30,439 nt of DNA from Actinomycetota bacterium (GTDB taxonomy: Bacteria; Actinomycetota; Thermoleophilia; Gaiellales; Gaiellaceae): NCBI GenBank assembly GCA_013812265.1, contig JACCTQ010000286.1, positions 1-30,439 of the forward strand, read 5' to 3'. Below, piece after piece: positions 15,556 to 24,377 of this stretch. Both the position numbers and the translations under genes were made by a program. The notes under the pieces are model-generated. The model searched no databases. It saw only the letters and a program-made list of their open reading frames with translations, and was not told the DNA's origin. The first letter of the stretch is position 1. Each line of letters starts with the position of its first letter.

Positions 15556-16019
15556 TCCCGGAGCGGATCGGCGAGCACGTGCGCCGGGAGCTCGGCCGCT
15601 TCGGGCCCCAGCTCGGCATGGCGGAGATCGTCGCTGCCTGGCCCAGCTCCGTCGGTGAAGAGATCGCGCGAAACGCCTGGCCTGCTCGACTCGCCCGCGA
15701 CGGCACGCTGCACGTCGCCACGAGCTCGTCGACCTGGGCGTTCGAGCTCACCCAGCTCCAGCACACCGTGCGAGACCGGCTCGTCGCGGTGGCGCCGGAG
15801 GCAACCGTGCCGCGGATCGTGTTCGCGCCCGGGCGTCTCCCCGAGGCGACCGGTACGGACGGCACCCGCGCCCATCGCGAGCCTCTGAGTGTAGGCCCGA
15901 AGGAGCTGGCGGCGGGCCGAGCGATCGCCGCCGGCGTGACGTCGGAGCGTCTTCGCGACGCGGTGGCACGGGCTGCCGCGGCGAGCCTGGCGCGCGCGCC
16001 GTACGACCGGCCGGTCTGA
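15552..16019 (+). CDS. DUF721 (DciA-like) protein
   Basis: Small protein of the DUF721 family that sits between recF and gyrB in most Actinobacteria. The family includes DciA, a loader of the replicative helicase in bacteria without DnaC or DnaI. The 155-residue protein has an N-terminal conserved part with AEIVAAWPSSVGEEIARNAWPARL and GTLHVATSSSTWAFELTQLQ, with the Trp and Gly residues of the family. The C-terminal half is Ala-rich and likely disordered. ATG 15552 overlaps the recF stop by four bases. The DciA role is inferred from family and place. Confidence 0.88.
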   Translation: MIPERIGEHVRRELGRFGPQLGMAEIVAAWPSSVGEEIARNAWPARLARDGTLHVATSSSTWAFELTQLQHTVRDRLVAVAPEATVPRIVFAPGRLPEATGTDGTRAHREPLSVGPKELAAGRAIAAGVTSERLRDAVARAAAASLARAPYDRPV

Positions 16020-16025
16020 TACCAT
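16020..16025 (+). promoter_or_regulatory. Weak extended -10 candidate for gyrB
   Basis: TACCAT preceded by TGA (extended -10 form TGN) overlaps the DUF721 stop region. The predicted transcript start falls near 16032, at the edge of the gyrB leader hairpin. Match is four of six, and no clear -35 is seen. Confidence 0.25.
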
Positions 16026-16033
16026 GTCGGGAG

Positions 16034-16064
16034 CCTGCAATTGGGGAAATTGCAGGTATTTTTA
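16034..16064 (+). promoter_or_regulatory. Hairpin and T-run immediately before gyrB
   Basis: Perfect 9-bp stem CCTGCAATT / AATTGCAGG around the five-base loop GGGGA, followed by TATTTTTA and then the gyrB ATG at 16065. The right arm contains AGG, the only Shine-Dalgarno-like triplet (eight bases before ATG), so the stem would hide it. The same sequence also looks like an intrinsic terminator for the dnaA-DUF721 transcript or a DNA operator palindrome. Confidence 0.6.
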
Positions 16065-18455
16065 ATGGCCGAAAGCACCTACACCGCGAAGGACATCACC
16101 GTACTCGAGGGCCTCGAGCCCGTTCGGCTGCGCCCAGGCATGTACATCGGGTCCACGGGCTCGCGCGGGCTCCATCACCTGATCTACGAGGTCGTGGACA
16201 ACTCCGTCGACGAGGCGCTCGCCGACAGGAACGAGCGAGTCGAGGTAACGCTGCATCCCGACAATTCCGTCACAGTCCGTGACTTCGGGTCGGGCATTCC
16301 CGTGGACATCATGCCGGATCAGGGCCTGCCGGCTCTCACGGTCGTGCTCACAAAACTTCATGCCGGTGGAAAGTTCGGCGGCGAGGGCTACAAGGTGTCA
16401 GGTGGTCTCCATGGTGTCGGCGTGTCCGTGGTGAACGCGCTGTCCGAGTGGCTGGTCGCAGAGGTGAGGCGCGACGGCAAGATCTACCGGCAAGAGTTCG
16501 CCCGCGGCGCGCCGACCGGTGACATGGAAGAGCTCGGAACGACGAAGGAGACGGGGACGACGATCTCCTTCCTTCCCGATCTCGAGATCTTCGACGAGGA
16601 CGAATTCGAGTGGTCGATCGAGACCTTGACCCAGCGGCTCCGCGAAACCGCGTTCCTCACCCGTGGATTGCGCATCGTCCTCACCGACGAGCGTGCAGGA
16701 GGTGAGCAGGCGGAGTTCCACTACGAGGGCGGCATCCGCGACTTCGTCGCCCATGTGAACGAGAACAAGGACACCGTGCACAAGCACATCGTCTACTTCG
16801 AGGGCTCGAACAGCGAGGGCCAGGTCGAGATCGCGATGCAGTGGAACACGAAGTACGTCGAATCCGTCTTCACGTTCGCCAACAACATCAACACCGGGGA
16901 GGGCGGCGCGCACCTCTCCGGATTCAAGAGCGCACTGACGCGAACACTGAACGACTACGCGCGGTCCAAGAGTCTGCTCAAGGAGAAGGAGGACAATCTC
17001 GAGGGCGAGGACGTTCGGGAGGGTCTCGCCACGGTTATCTCGGTGAAGCTGCGTGAGCCGCAGTTCGAGGGGCAGACGAAGGCGAAGCTCGGGAACCCCT
17101 GGGTCCGCGGCTTCGTCGAGCAAACCGTCAACGCGAAGCTCGCGGAGTTCCTGGAGGAGAACCCTGCCGACGCCCGTCTGATCATCCAGAAGGCTGTCTC
17201 GGCTGCCCGCGCGCGCCAAGCCGCGCGCAAGGCGCGAGATCTGACGCGGCGCAAAGGTGCTTTTGGCGGAGGCATGGCAAAGAAGTTCGCCGACTGCCAG
17301 CTGCGCGACCCGGAGCTGACAGAGGTCTTCATCGTCGAAGGCGACTCTGCCGGCGGGTCAGCGAAGCAGGCGCGCGACAAGTCAAATCAGGCGATCCTGC
17401 CCTTGCGGGGAAAGATCATCAACTCGGAGAAGAACCGGATCCACAAGGTGCTCTCGAACACCGAGATCCAGTCGCTCGTCCAGGTGATCGGGACCGGCAT
17501 CGGCGACGAGTTCGACCTTGCCAAGCTCCGCTACAACCGGGTGATCGTGATGACGGACGCGGACGTCGACGGGGCGCACATCCGCACGCTGATCTTGACG
17601 TTCCTGTACCGGCACATGCCCGAGCTGTTCGAGCGAGGCCACATCTATATCGCGGTCCCGCCTCTTTACCTCGTGAAGATCGGGAACCAGGAGACGTACC
17701 TCGAGAAGGATTCCCAGCTCGAGGACCTGCTCGTGCGCGAGCGCTTTCCCGACCTGCAGGTCACCTCGCGCGACGGGGAGTCCGTCAAGCTTACGGAGGC
17801 ACGCTACGGACGCTTCCAGCGCGCGCTGCACGAGTTCGAAGGCTGGTCGGCGCGCCTGCGATCCGACTTCGGCGCTCATCCCGCGGACTTCGTAATCACG
17901 CACCGGCTCGTGGAGACGGAGGCCACCTCGCCGAAGGAGGTAGCGGCCGTGCTTGCGGGGGAGCGGTACAACGGCTACGCGCTCTCGGTCGTCTCCACGG
18001 ACGACGACGAGGTGCGCGTGCAGGTCATCGAGGTCGAGACGAGCACGGCGCAGAACATCAGCGTCCCTCGCGAGCTGCTCACCTCGCCGATCTATGCCAA
18101 CCTACGCAAGACCTACGCGCGGCTCGGAGAAGTCGCCGGCGGGTTGCCGCCGTTCGACCTCGCGCTGGGTAAGAAGCGCGGGCACGCCTTGACGTTCGAG
18201 GGGCTACGCGACCGCGCGCTGGAGCTGGCGAAGGAAGGGCTCCAGATCTCCCGCTTCAAGGGCCTCGGCGAGATGAACCACGGACAGCTCTGGGACACCA
18301 CCATGGACCCCCAGCGCCGAGTGCTCGTGCGGGTGGACGTGGAGGATGCCTCGGCGGCAGACCTTTGGTTCTCGCGCCTCATGGGCGATCAGGTGGAGCC
18401 TCGCCGCGAGTTCATCGAGCAGAACGCGCAGGACGTCAGGTTCCTTGATGTCTGA
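16065..18455 (+). CDS. gyrB: DNA gyrase subunit B, with long insert after TOPRIM
   Basis: ATPase subunit of gyrase; it supplies ATP-driven negative supercoiling ahead of forks. The 796-residue protein has a GHKL domain with catalytic Glu42 (YEVVDNSVDEAL), Asp73 (VRDFGSG) and GGLHGVGVSVVNAL; a transducer; and a TOPRIM domain with EGDSAGGSA (Glu425) and DADVD (Asp498, 500, 502). After PPLYLVK the chain does not go directly to QISRFKGLGEMN (about 726) but has some 190 residues, against about 35 in Bacillus subtilis, so an E. coli-like insert of roughly 155 residues is present. ATG 16065 is chosen, since a TTG at 16041 lies inside the leader hairpin. The end overlaps gyrA by eight bases. Confidence 0.96.
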   Translation: MAESTYTAKDITVLEGLEPVRLRPGMYIGSTGSRGLHHLIYEVVDNSVDEALADRNERVEVTLHPDNSVTVRDFGSGIPVDIMPDQGLPALTVVLTKLHAGGKFGGEGYKVSGGLHGVGVSVVNALSEWLVAEVRRDGKIYRQEFARGAPTGDMEELGTTKETGTTISFLPDLEIFDEDEFEWSIETLTQRLRETAFLTRGLRIVLTDERAGGEQAEFHYEGGIRDFVAHVNENKDTVHKHIVYFEGSNSEGQVEIAMQWNTKYVESVFTFANNINTGEGGAHLSGFKSALTRTLNDYARSKSLLKEKEDNLEGEDVREGLATVISVKLREPQFEGQTKAKLGNPWVRGFVEQTVNAKLAEFLEENPADARLIIQKAVSAARARQAARKARDLTRRKGAFGGGMAKKFADCQLRDPELTEVFIVEGDSAGGSAKQARDKSNQAILPLRGKIINSEKNRIHKVLSNTEIQSLVQVIGTGIGDEFDLAKLRYNRVIVMTDADVDGAHIRTLILTFLYRHMPELFERGHIYIAVPPLYLVKIGNQETYLEKDSQLEDLLVRERFPDLQVTSRDGESVKLTEARYGRFQRALHEFEGWSARLRSDFGAHPADFVITHRLVETEATSPKEVAAVLAGERYNGYALSVVSTDDDEVRVQVIEVETSTAQNISVPRELLTSPIYANLRKTYARLGEVAGGLPPFDLALGKKRGHALTFEGLRDRALELAKEGLQISRFKGLGEMNHGQLWDTTMDPQRRVLVRVDVEDASAADLWFSRLMGDQVEPRREFIEQNAQDVRFLDV

Positions 18456-20994
18456 GCTTGGCCCCGACCCTCTGGCTGGCGGGCGAATCGAGTCGCGCGA
18501 GCTGGAGCAGGAGATGCGCTCCAGCTTCCTCGATTACGCGATGAGCGTCATCGTCAGCCGCGCTCTGCCGGATGTTCGCGACGGGCTGAAGCCGGTTCAC
18601 CGGCGGGTGCTGTTCGGCATGAACGAAGCCGGTATGCAGCCGAACCGGCCGTACAAGAAATCCGCGCGCGTCGTCGGCGACGTGATGGGTTCCTACCACC
18701 CTCACGGCGACAGCGCCATCTACGACACGCTGGTACGGCTGGCCCAACCGTTCTCGATGCGCTATCCGCTTGTCGACGGACAGGGGAACTTCGGGTCGCT
18801 GGACGGCGATCCGGCAGCCGCCATGAGGTACACCGAGTGCCGGCTGTCACGAATTGCCACGGAGCTGCTTCGTGACATCGACGCCGACACGATCGACTTC
18901 AAGCCGAACTACGACGAGTCGCGCCGAGAGCCGGTCGTTCTTCCCTCGCGCTTCCCGAACCTGCTCGTAAACGGATCGTCCGGAATCGCGGTCGGGATGG
19001 CGACGAATATCCCGCCGCACAATCTCGGAGAGACCATCGACGCGATAGTCGCCCTGATCGACGATCCCACGATGGACGTCGAGCGGCTGTCGCGCCACGT
19101 CAAGGGACCGGATTTCCCGACCGGCGGCATCATCGTCGGTCGCTCGGGTATTCGGGATGCGTACAGGTCGGGGCGTGGGCGCATCGTCATGCGGGCGCGG
19201 GCCCACGTGGAAGAGCAGCGCGGCGGAAAGAGCGCGATCATCGTCACGGAGCTGCCGTACGGCGTGCGGAAGGGCGGCGAGGGCGGGGTGATCGAGAAGA
19301 TCGCCGATCTCGTGGAGTCGAAGGTGCTCACGGAGATCCCGATGACCGATGACACGCTCCAGGACCACTCCGACAAGACGGGCATGCGCATCTACATCGA
19401 GCTCAAGCGTGAGGCCATCCCCCAGGTGGCGCTGAACAAGCTCTTCAAGCACACGCCTCTCCAGAGTTCCTTCGGCTACAACGCCGTGGCGCTGGTGGAC
19501 GGCGTTCCGAAGACGCTCTCGCTGCTCGAGCTGATCCGCCACTACCTGGAGTTTCAGCGAGAGGTGGTGACCCGCCGCTCGAAGCACGAGCTGCGGCGCG
19601 CCGAGGAGCGCGCACACGTTCTCCAGGGCTATCTCACCGCGCTCGACAACCTCGACGCCGTGATCGCTCTCATCCGCGCTGCGCCGGACAGCGAGACGGC
19701 ACGCGCGGCTCTGCAGCAGCAGTTCGACCTCTCCGAGGTGCAGGCCCAGGCGATTCTCGAGCTTCGCCTCGCCCGGCTCACGGGGCTCGAGCGCAAGCGC
19801 ATCCAGGACGAGCACGCAGATCTGCAGGAGCGGATCGCCGAGCTGCGCGCCATCCTCGGGGACGAGGCCCGGATCGACGGGCTCATCCGCGACGAGCTGC
19901 TCGAGCTCAAGGAGATCTATGGACGCGGAGACGATCGCCGCACGGAGATCGTGGCTGCCGAAGGCGAGCTGCAGCTCGAGGACATGATTGCCGAGGAGGA
20001 CATGGTGATCGCGATCACGCGGTCCGGCTACATCAAGCGGCTACCCGTCACCGCTTACCGCGAGCAGCGCCGCGGCGGGATCGGAGTCATGGGCATGGAT
20101 TTGAAGGACGAGGACTACATCGAGCACCTCTTCGTGGCCTCGACACACGACTTCCTGCTCTTTTTCACCTCCGTAGGCAAGGTCTACCGGTTGAAGGTGC
20201 ACGAGCTGCCGCTCGGGTCCAGGCAGTCGAAGGGCCGGGCGATCGTCAATCTGCTGCCCTTCCGTCAGGACGAGCAGATTCGAGCGGTTGTGCAGACGCG
20301 TGACTTCAAGGACGCTGATTATCTCGTCTTCGGGACCCGGAAGGGCGTCGCCAAGAAGTCGCGTTTCGCCGACTACAACACGCCTCTGAAGGCCGACGGA
20401 ATCATCGCGATCAATCTGCGCGACGACGACGAGCTCATCGGCGTACGCCACTCCACCGGCGACAACGACGTGCTCATGATCTCGCGCAAGGGCCAGGCGG
20501 TGCGGTTTCACGAACGCGGAGTGCGCGCAACGGGTCGCGCGACGGCCGGAGTGCGCGGCATGAGCCTGCGTGAGGGCGACGAGGTGATCGAGATCGCCAT
20601 CGCGACGAACGAAGCAGATCTGCTCGTCGTGACGGAGAACGGCTATGGCAAGCGGACGCCGATCACGGAGTACCGGCTCACGGGGCGCGGCGGGCTCGGC
20701 GTCAAGACCGTCCAGTTGACGGAGGCGAAGGGTCAGCTCGCGGGAGCACGCGTCGTCCGCGACGGCTACCAGGTCATGCTGATCTCCAACGCCGGCACGG
20801 TTATCCGCATGCCGGTGGACGGGATCCGCCGCGCGGGCCGGGCGACGCAGGGCGTGATCGTGATGCGCTTGCGCGGCGACGAGCAGGTCTCGACGCTCGC
20901 GCCGGTCGTCGAGTCGGAGGATGACGACTCGAGTGGCGAAGCGCCGACGGAGGGTTCCGCCCGGGATACCGCCGGCCGCGAGGACGCTACGTAG
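18448..20994 (+). CDS. gyrA: DNA gyrase subunit A
   Basis: Breakage-reunion subunit of gyrase. The 848-residue protein has the catalytic Tyr128 (AAMRYTE) and the quinolone region YHPHGDSAIYDTLVRLAQ, with Ser89 and Asp93 at the positions of E. coli Ser83 and Asp87, that is, the sensitive form. A coiled tower follows, then the C-terminal beta-pinwheel with repeated DD/LL strands. The GyrA box reads QRRGGIG (540-546), with Ile in place of the usual Lys or Arg at position six. The tail is acidic (ESEDDDSSGE). ATG 18448 lies in the end of gyrB; upstream frame extension to 18346 is shadow. The TAG stop is shared in a palindrome with the opposite gene. Confidence 0.97.
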   Translation: MSELGPDPLAGGRIESRELEQEMRSSFLDYAMSVIVSRALPDVRDGLKPVHRRVLFGMNEAGMQPNRPYKKSARVVGDVMGSYHPHGDSAIYDTLVRLAQPFSMRYPLVDGQGNFGSLDGDPAAAMRYTECRLSRIATELLRDIDADTIDFKPNYDESRREPVVLPSRFPNLLVNGSSGIAVGMATNIPPHNLGETIDAIVALIDDPTMDVERLSRHVKGPDFPTGGIIVGRSGIRDAYRSGRGRIVMRARAHVEEQRGGKSAIIVTELPYGVRKGGEGGVIEKIADLVESKVLTEIPMTDDTLQDHSDKTGMRIYIELKREAIPQVALNKLFKHTPLQSSFGYNAVALVDGVPKTLSLLELIRHYLEFQREVVTRRSKHELRRAEERAHVLQGYLTALDNLDAVIALIRAAPDSETARAALQQQFDLSEVQAQAILELRLARLTGLERKRIQDEHADLQERIAELRAILGDEARIDGLIRDELLELKEIYGRGDDRRTEIVAAEGELQLEDMIAEEDMVIAITRSGYIKRLPVTAYREQRRGGIGVMGMDLKDEDYIEHLFVASTHDFLLFFTSVGKVYRLKVHELPLGSRQSKGRAIVNLLPFRQDEQIRAVVQTRDFKDADYLVFGTRKGVAKKSRFADYNTPLKADGIIAINLRDDDELIGVRHSTGDNDVLMISRKGQAVRFHERGVRATGRATAGVRGMSLREGDEVIEIAIATNEADLLVVTENGYGKRTPITEYRLTGRGGLGVKTVQLTEAKGQLAGARVVRDGYQVMLISNAGTVIRMPVDGIRRAGRATQGVIVMRLRGDEQVSTLAPVVESEDDDSSGEAPTEGSARDTAGREDAT
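20987..20994. other. Shared stop-codon palindrome CTACGTAG
   Basis: The eight-base palindrome holds TAG for gyrA on plus and TAG for the GalT-like gene on minus, so the two convergent genes end inside one another. No terminator hairpin is seen between them. Confidence 0.9.
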
Positions 20995-21874
20995 GAGCGT
21001 TCCGCAGTCTCGCGGCCGCTTCTTCCGGCGCGAGCGTGTTGACGTAGATCCCGGCCCCAAGCTCTACACCGGCGAAGACGGTGAGCCTTGGCACCAGCTC
21101 GATGTGGAGGTGGTTGCCGGCGTGAACCCACGCGTTCCACGGAACCGGACCTTCCACGGCGCGCAGACGACGGACGACGTCGCGGAGAACGATGAGACCG
21201 AGCCGTAAGCCCTCCGACTCGTAGGCGTCGCCCTCCTTGGCGCCCGGGTTGGTGATGAGCACCTCGTACGGGACTCGACCTGCCGGCGGGCAGAAGGCCA
21301 ACACGTCTCGGGCTCGCTGCACCTCGAACTCGGCCGGACCGGACTGATGCTGGATCTGCTTCAGCATCTCGCAGACGGCCGCCTCTGCATCCCCCTCCTG
21401 GATCACGGCCGGTGGCTCATCCCGTAGCCAAACGAGCTGCGAGTGCGAGTGCGCGAGGCTTGCCCCTGCGAGCCGGCCCTCGTTGATGGCCGCGTGGACG
21501 TACGGGAAGCCCTCGTCGCGGGCAGCTCGGGCACGCACGCGCCAGGCCTCGGCGACGAGCTCCACTTCGCCGTCGCCGAGCTCGGCGAACGACCGGACAT
21601 GCCGCGGCGAGTGAATGGCGACCTCCTGCCGCTCGAACGCCGGGTACAGGTTGGGCACGACCCGGACCTGCCAGCCTCCGGCTCCGTGCTCGGGTAACCG
21701 CAGGGTCTCGGGCGGCGTCATGTGCTCGCGGCCGGCGCAGAACGGGCAGGTGTCGAGCTCCTCCTGCGTCGGCGTCTCGATGCGAGGCCGAACCGCCCCC
21801 GGCCGCCGAGCGCGGCCCGGGGCGATTACAACCGTGCGGCCGCTCAACGGATCCCGTCGCAGCTCGCTGGTCAA
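20987..21874 (-). CDS. GalT-like galactose-1-phosphate uridylyltransferase (HIT superfamily)
   Basis: HIT-superfamily nucleotidyltransferase related to GalT, which swaps UDP between UDP-glucose and galactose-1-phosphate. It shows the N-terminal RDPLSGRTVVIAPGRARRPG, the metal-site CPFCAGREHMTPPET, the catalytic region SLAHSHSQLVW and the second half with NAWVHAGNHLHIELVPRL. The catalytic motif reads HSHSQ where GalT normally has HPHGQ, so substrate choice may differ, for example other sugar-1-phosphates. The preferred start is TTG 21874 with GGGGAG six bases upstream, giving 295 residues; GTG 21925 or 21946 would add non-conserved residues. Its stop overlaps gyrA's on the other strand. No galK or galE neighbour is seen. 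Confidence 0.82.
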   Translation of the reverse strand: MTSELRRDPLSGRTVVIAPGRARRPGAVRPRIETPTQEELDTCPFCAGREHMTPPETLRLPEHGAGGWQVRVVPNLYPAFERQEVAIHSPRHVRSFAELGDGEVELVAEAWRVRARAARDEGFPYVHAAINEGRLAGASLAHSHSQLVWLRDEPPAVIQEGDAEAAVCEMLKQIQHQSGPAEFEVQRARDVLAFCPPAGRVPYEVLITNPGAKEGDAYESEGLRLGLIVLRDVVRRLRAVEGPVPWNAWVHAGNHLHIELVPRLTVFAGVELGAGIYVNTLAPEEAAARLRNAPT

Positions 21875-22074
21875 GCTCGACTCCCCGAGCGGGGACGCGA
21901 CGAGACGAGGGAACGCGGCAGGCACGCTCCCTTCCCCGCGAGACACCGATCAGAGCAAAGGGGTCGAGTGGGCGCGGAACCTCCCCACAAGCCGGCTCTT
22001 TCGCCAATTGCAAGGATCCTGTCAAAAGGCCGCGAACCGCGTAGCATCGGCTCGAACGGCCGCTTCTCGAGGAC

Positions 22075-24201
22075 ATGAAGCTTCTTCTCTTCGCTCTGCT
22101 CGCAGCTCTCGTGCTTCCGCCGCTCGCTTCGGGGGGTGAGCCGACCCTCGTCTCGCGCGACGTTCCGCTGTCGGCCGGGAGGACGATCTCGGCGACACGC
22201 GCGCCAGATAGGTTCAACCTGGTCGGGCTGCACTGGCAGGGCGCCGGGACGGTCCAGTTCCGGACGCGCTCGGCGAGCGGTCGCTGGAGCGCCTGGCGGG
22301 CTGCGGCGCCGGAGGCCGAAGACCGACCCGATTCCGGTAGCCGGGAGCTCGTCCGTCGATCCGGCTGGCGAATCGGGAACCCACACTGGACCGGCACGTC
22401 CAACGCCATCAAGTACCGCTTGTCGGGCCGCGTGCGCCGGCTGAGGGCGTACTTCGTCTGGAGCCCCGAGGAGCGCGTCCCGCTGCGCACGACCTCTCTC
22501 GCCAGCTCTCCGCCGATCCTTCGTCGCCTCAATTGGAGCGCGAACGAGCGCATTCAGCGTGCGGCACCCTCGTACGCTCGCTCGCTCCGCTTCGCGCTCG
22601 TCCACCACACGGCCGGCTCGAACAGCTACACGCCCGCGCAGTCGGCTGCGATCGTGCGTGGCATCCAGCTCTACCACGTGCAGGGCAACGGGTGGAACGA
22701 CATCGGCTACAACTTTCTCGTCGACAAGTACGGCCAGGTCTTCGAGGGCCGTAAGGGCGGGTCGACCCGCAACGTTATTGGAGCGCACGCCGAGGGTTTC
22801 AACACGGGATCCGTCGGCGTCTCGCTGATCGGGAACTACGGGTCGTCCGCGATCTCGCCGAAGGCTGCGGCGAGTCTCGTGCAGCTGCTTTCGTGGCGGC
22901 TGGACGTCGCTCATGTGGACCCGGGGTCGACGCTCACGTGGTCTTCCGGAGGCAACCCGCGTTTTCCGACGGGGGCACCCGTCTTTCTGCGAACGATCTC
23001 GGCTCATCGCGACACCGGTTTCACGAGCTGCCCCGGCGATGCTCTCTACCGGAAGCTCAACGCGCTCGGCGGGAGCGTCTCTGTGGCCGGGCTGCCCAAA
23101 TTGTACGCGCCCGCGGCGGCGGGTTCGGTCGGACAGAGAATCCGCTTCACGGCGCGATTGTCGGCCGCGATCCCCTGGACCGTGACCGTCAGGGACTCGG
23201 CCGGCGCGGTGGTCGCTCGTGGCTCGGGCAGCTCGAGCTCGGTCAACTGGACCTGGGACGCGAGGAAGGCGGCGCGCAAGTCGTACTCGTACACCATCGA
23301 GGCAGGTGTTGCGGTGCGACCGGCGGCGGGGAAGATCGGTGGTGGCAAGACCACAGCTCCGCCCCCTCCACCGACGCAGCCGCCGGCGCTCATCGGTGAC
23401 GTGAAGGTCTTGCCGGCGACGGTTACGCCCAACGGTGACGGCGTACAGGACACGACGAGCGTCAGCTACACGCTCGGCCTACCTGCCCTTGTGACGGCGA
23501 CCCTCGTGGATGCGACGGGAGCGACCGTGGCCACGCTCTTCAGCGAGCGCCGGGAGGCGGGCGCTCGCTCCTTCAGGCTGACTGCGGACTCCTTTCCCGA
23601 TGGGACGTACAAGCTGGTGCTGAACGCGGCGTCGGATGACGGCAAGCAGCTGTCCGCAAGTGCCACGCTTGTCATCAGCCGGCTGCTTCGCGCGCTCGCC
23701 GCCGTTCCGCCCGTCTTCTCGCCGAACGGCGACGGCCGTTTCGATCGCGTCCGGCTCCGTTTCGAGCTGCTCGGTCCCGCGATGGTCAAGATTCGCGTGC
23801 TGAAGGCAGGCGCCTCGGTCACGACTCTCTTCTCGGGTGAGCTCGGGACCGGGGCGCAGGGCGTGAGCTGGGACGGGGCGAAGAGCGGTGGACGTCTCCT
23901 CGATGGCCGCTACCAGGCTACGGTGACTGTCTCGGATGCTGCGGCCACGGTGTCTCAGACGGTGCTCTTCCAGTCCGACACCACCGCGCCACGACTGCGA
24001 TGGCTGGGCGGCCTCCGGTTCTCGGTCGACGAGCCTGCGGCCGTCACGGCCGTCCGCGGCCCGGCGCGGGTCACGCTGAAAGTTGAGCGGGCAGGCCACT
24101 TCCTCCTGCCTCGGCTCGCGGGTCGCGGGTCCCTCCAGATCCGTGTCGAAGATGCGGTCGGGAACGTCGGCCAGTCGCTTCGGGTCGCGATCCCTAGATG
24201 A
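22075..24201 (+). CDS. Secreted zinc amidase of the PGRP type with FlgD-like repeats
   Basis: N-acetylmuramoyl-L-alanine amidase that would cut peptide from peptidoglycan. The 708-residue protein has a signal peptide (MKLLLFALLAALVLPPLASG), a beta-rich N-terminal part (22-150) and a PGRP/amidase_2 domain (about 150-330). Expected Zn ligands are present: His177 (LVHHTAG), His311 (SAHRDTG) and Cys319 (TSCPGD), with Tyr212 (GYNFLVDKYG). Next come a beta module, a Pro linker (PPPPPTQPP) and two FlgD-Ig-like repeats, each opening with SPNGDG or TPNGDG and including TLFS and DGTYKL/DGRYQA. The end is another small beta module. ATG 22075 follows GAGG. It diverges from the GalT-like gene. It may remodel the wall; partners are not evident. 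Confidence 0.9.
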   Translation: MKLLLFALLAALVLPPLASGGEPTLVSRDVPLSAGRTISATRAPDRFNLVGLHWQGAGTVQFRTRSASGRWSAWRAAAPEAEDRPDSGSRELVRRSGWRIGNPHWTGTSNAIKYRLSGRVRRLRAYFVWSPEERVPLRTTSLASSPPILRRLNWSANERIQRAAPSYARSLRFALVHHTAGSNSYTPAQSAAIVRGIQLYHVQGNGWNDIGYNFLVDKYGQVFEGRKGGSTRNVIGAHAEGFNTGSVGVSLIGNYGSSAISPKAAASLVQLLSWRLDVAHVDPGSTLTWSSGGNPRFPTGAPVFLRTISAHRDTGFTSCPGDALYRKLNALGGSVSVAGLPKLYAPAAAGSVGQRIRFTARLSAAIPWTVTVRDSAGAVVARGSGSSSSVNWTWDARKAARKSYSYTIEAGVAVRPAAGKIGGGKTTAPPPPPTQPPALIGDVKVLPATVTPNGDGVQDTTSVSYTLGLPALVTATLVDATGATVATLFSERREAGARSFRLTADSFPDGTYKLVLNAASDDGKQLSASATLVISRLLRALAAVPPVFSPNGDGRFDRVRLRFELLGPAMVKIRVLKAGASVTTLFSGELGTGAQGVSWDGAKSGGRLLDGRYQATVTVSDAAATVSQTVLFQSDTTAPRLRWLGGLRFSVDEPAAVTAVRGPARVTLKVERAGHFLLPRLAGRGSLQIRVEDAVGNVGQSLRVAIPR

Positions 24202-24377
24202 TCGATCCCAAATGCCAGCGGCGCCGGCCACGCTCCTCGGCGCGACGACGGATCGTCGAGCCCCCTAGCGCTACGGAGTAGAAAAGCACGGCCCCGAGCC
24301 GGTGACCCGAACCCAGAGCACTACACTACGCACCCTCGGGCCCCTAGACCCCAGCAGAAACAGCGAGTCAAGCCACT

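Noticed and set aside
18346..18447. Longer start for gyrA
   Set aside because: The added residues are the gyrB end in another frame; ATG 18448 gives the standard GyrA start.
19203..19210. CCACGTGG palindrome as a parS core
   Set aside because: Flanks do not fit TGTTTCACGTGAAACA and it lies in gyrA codons. I found no good parS by eye in this window.
22020..22025. TTGACA (minus strand) as -35 of the GalT-like gene
   Set aside because: The expected -10 at 17 bases reads GAAAGA, only two of six matches.
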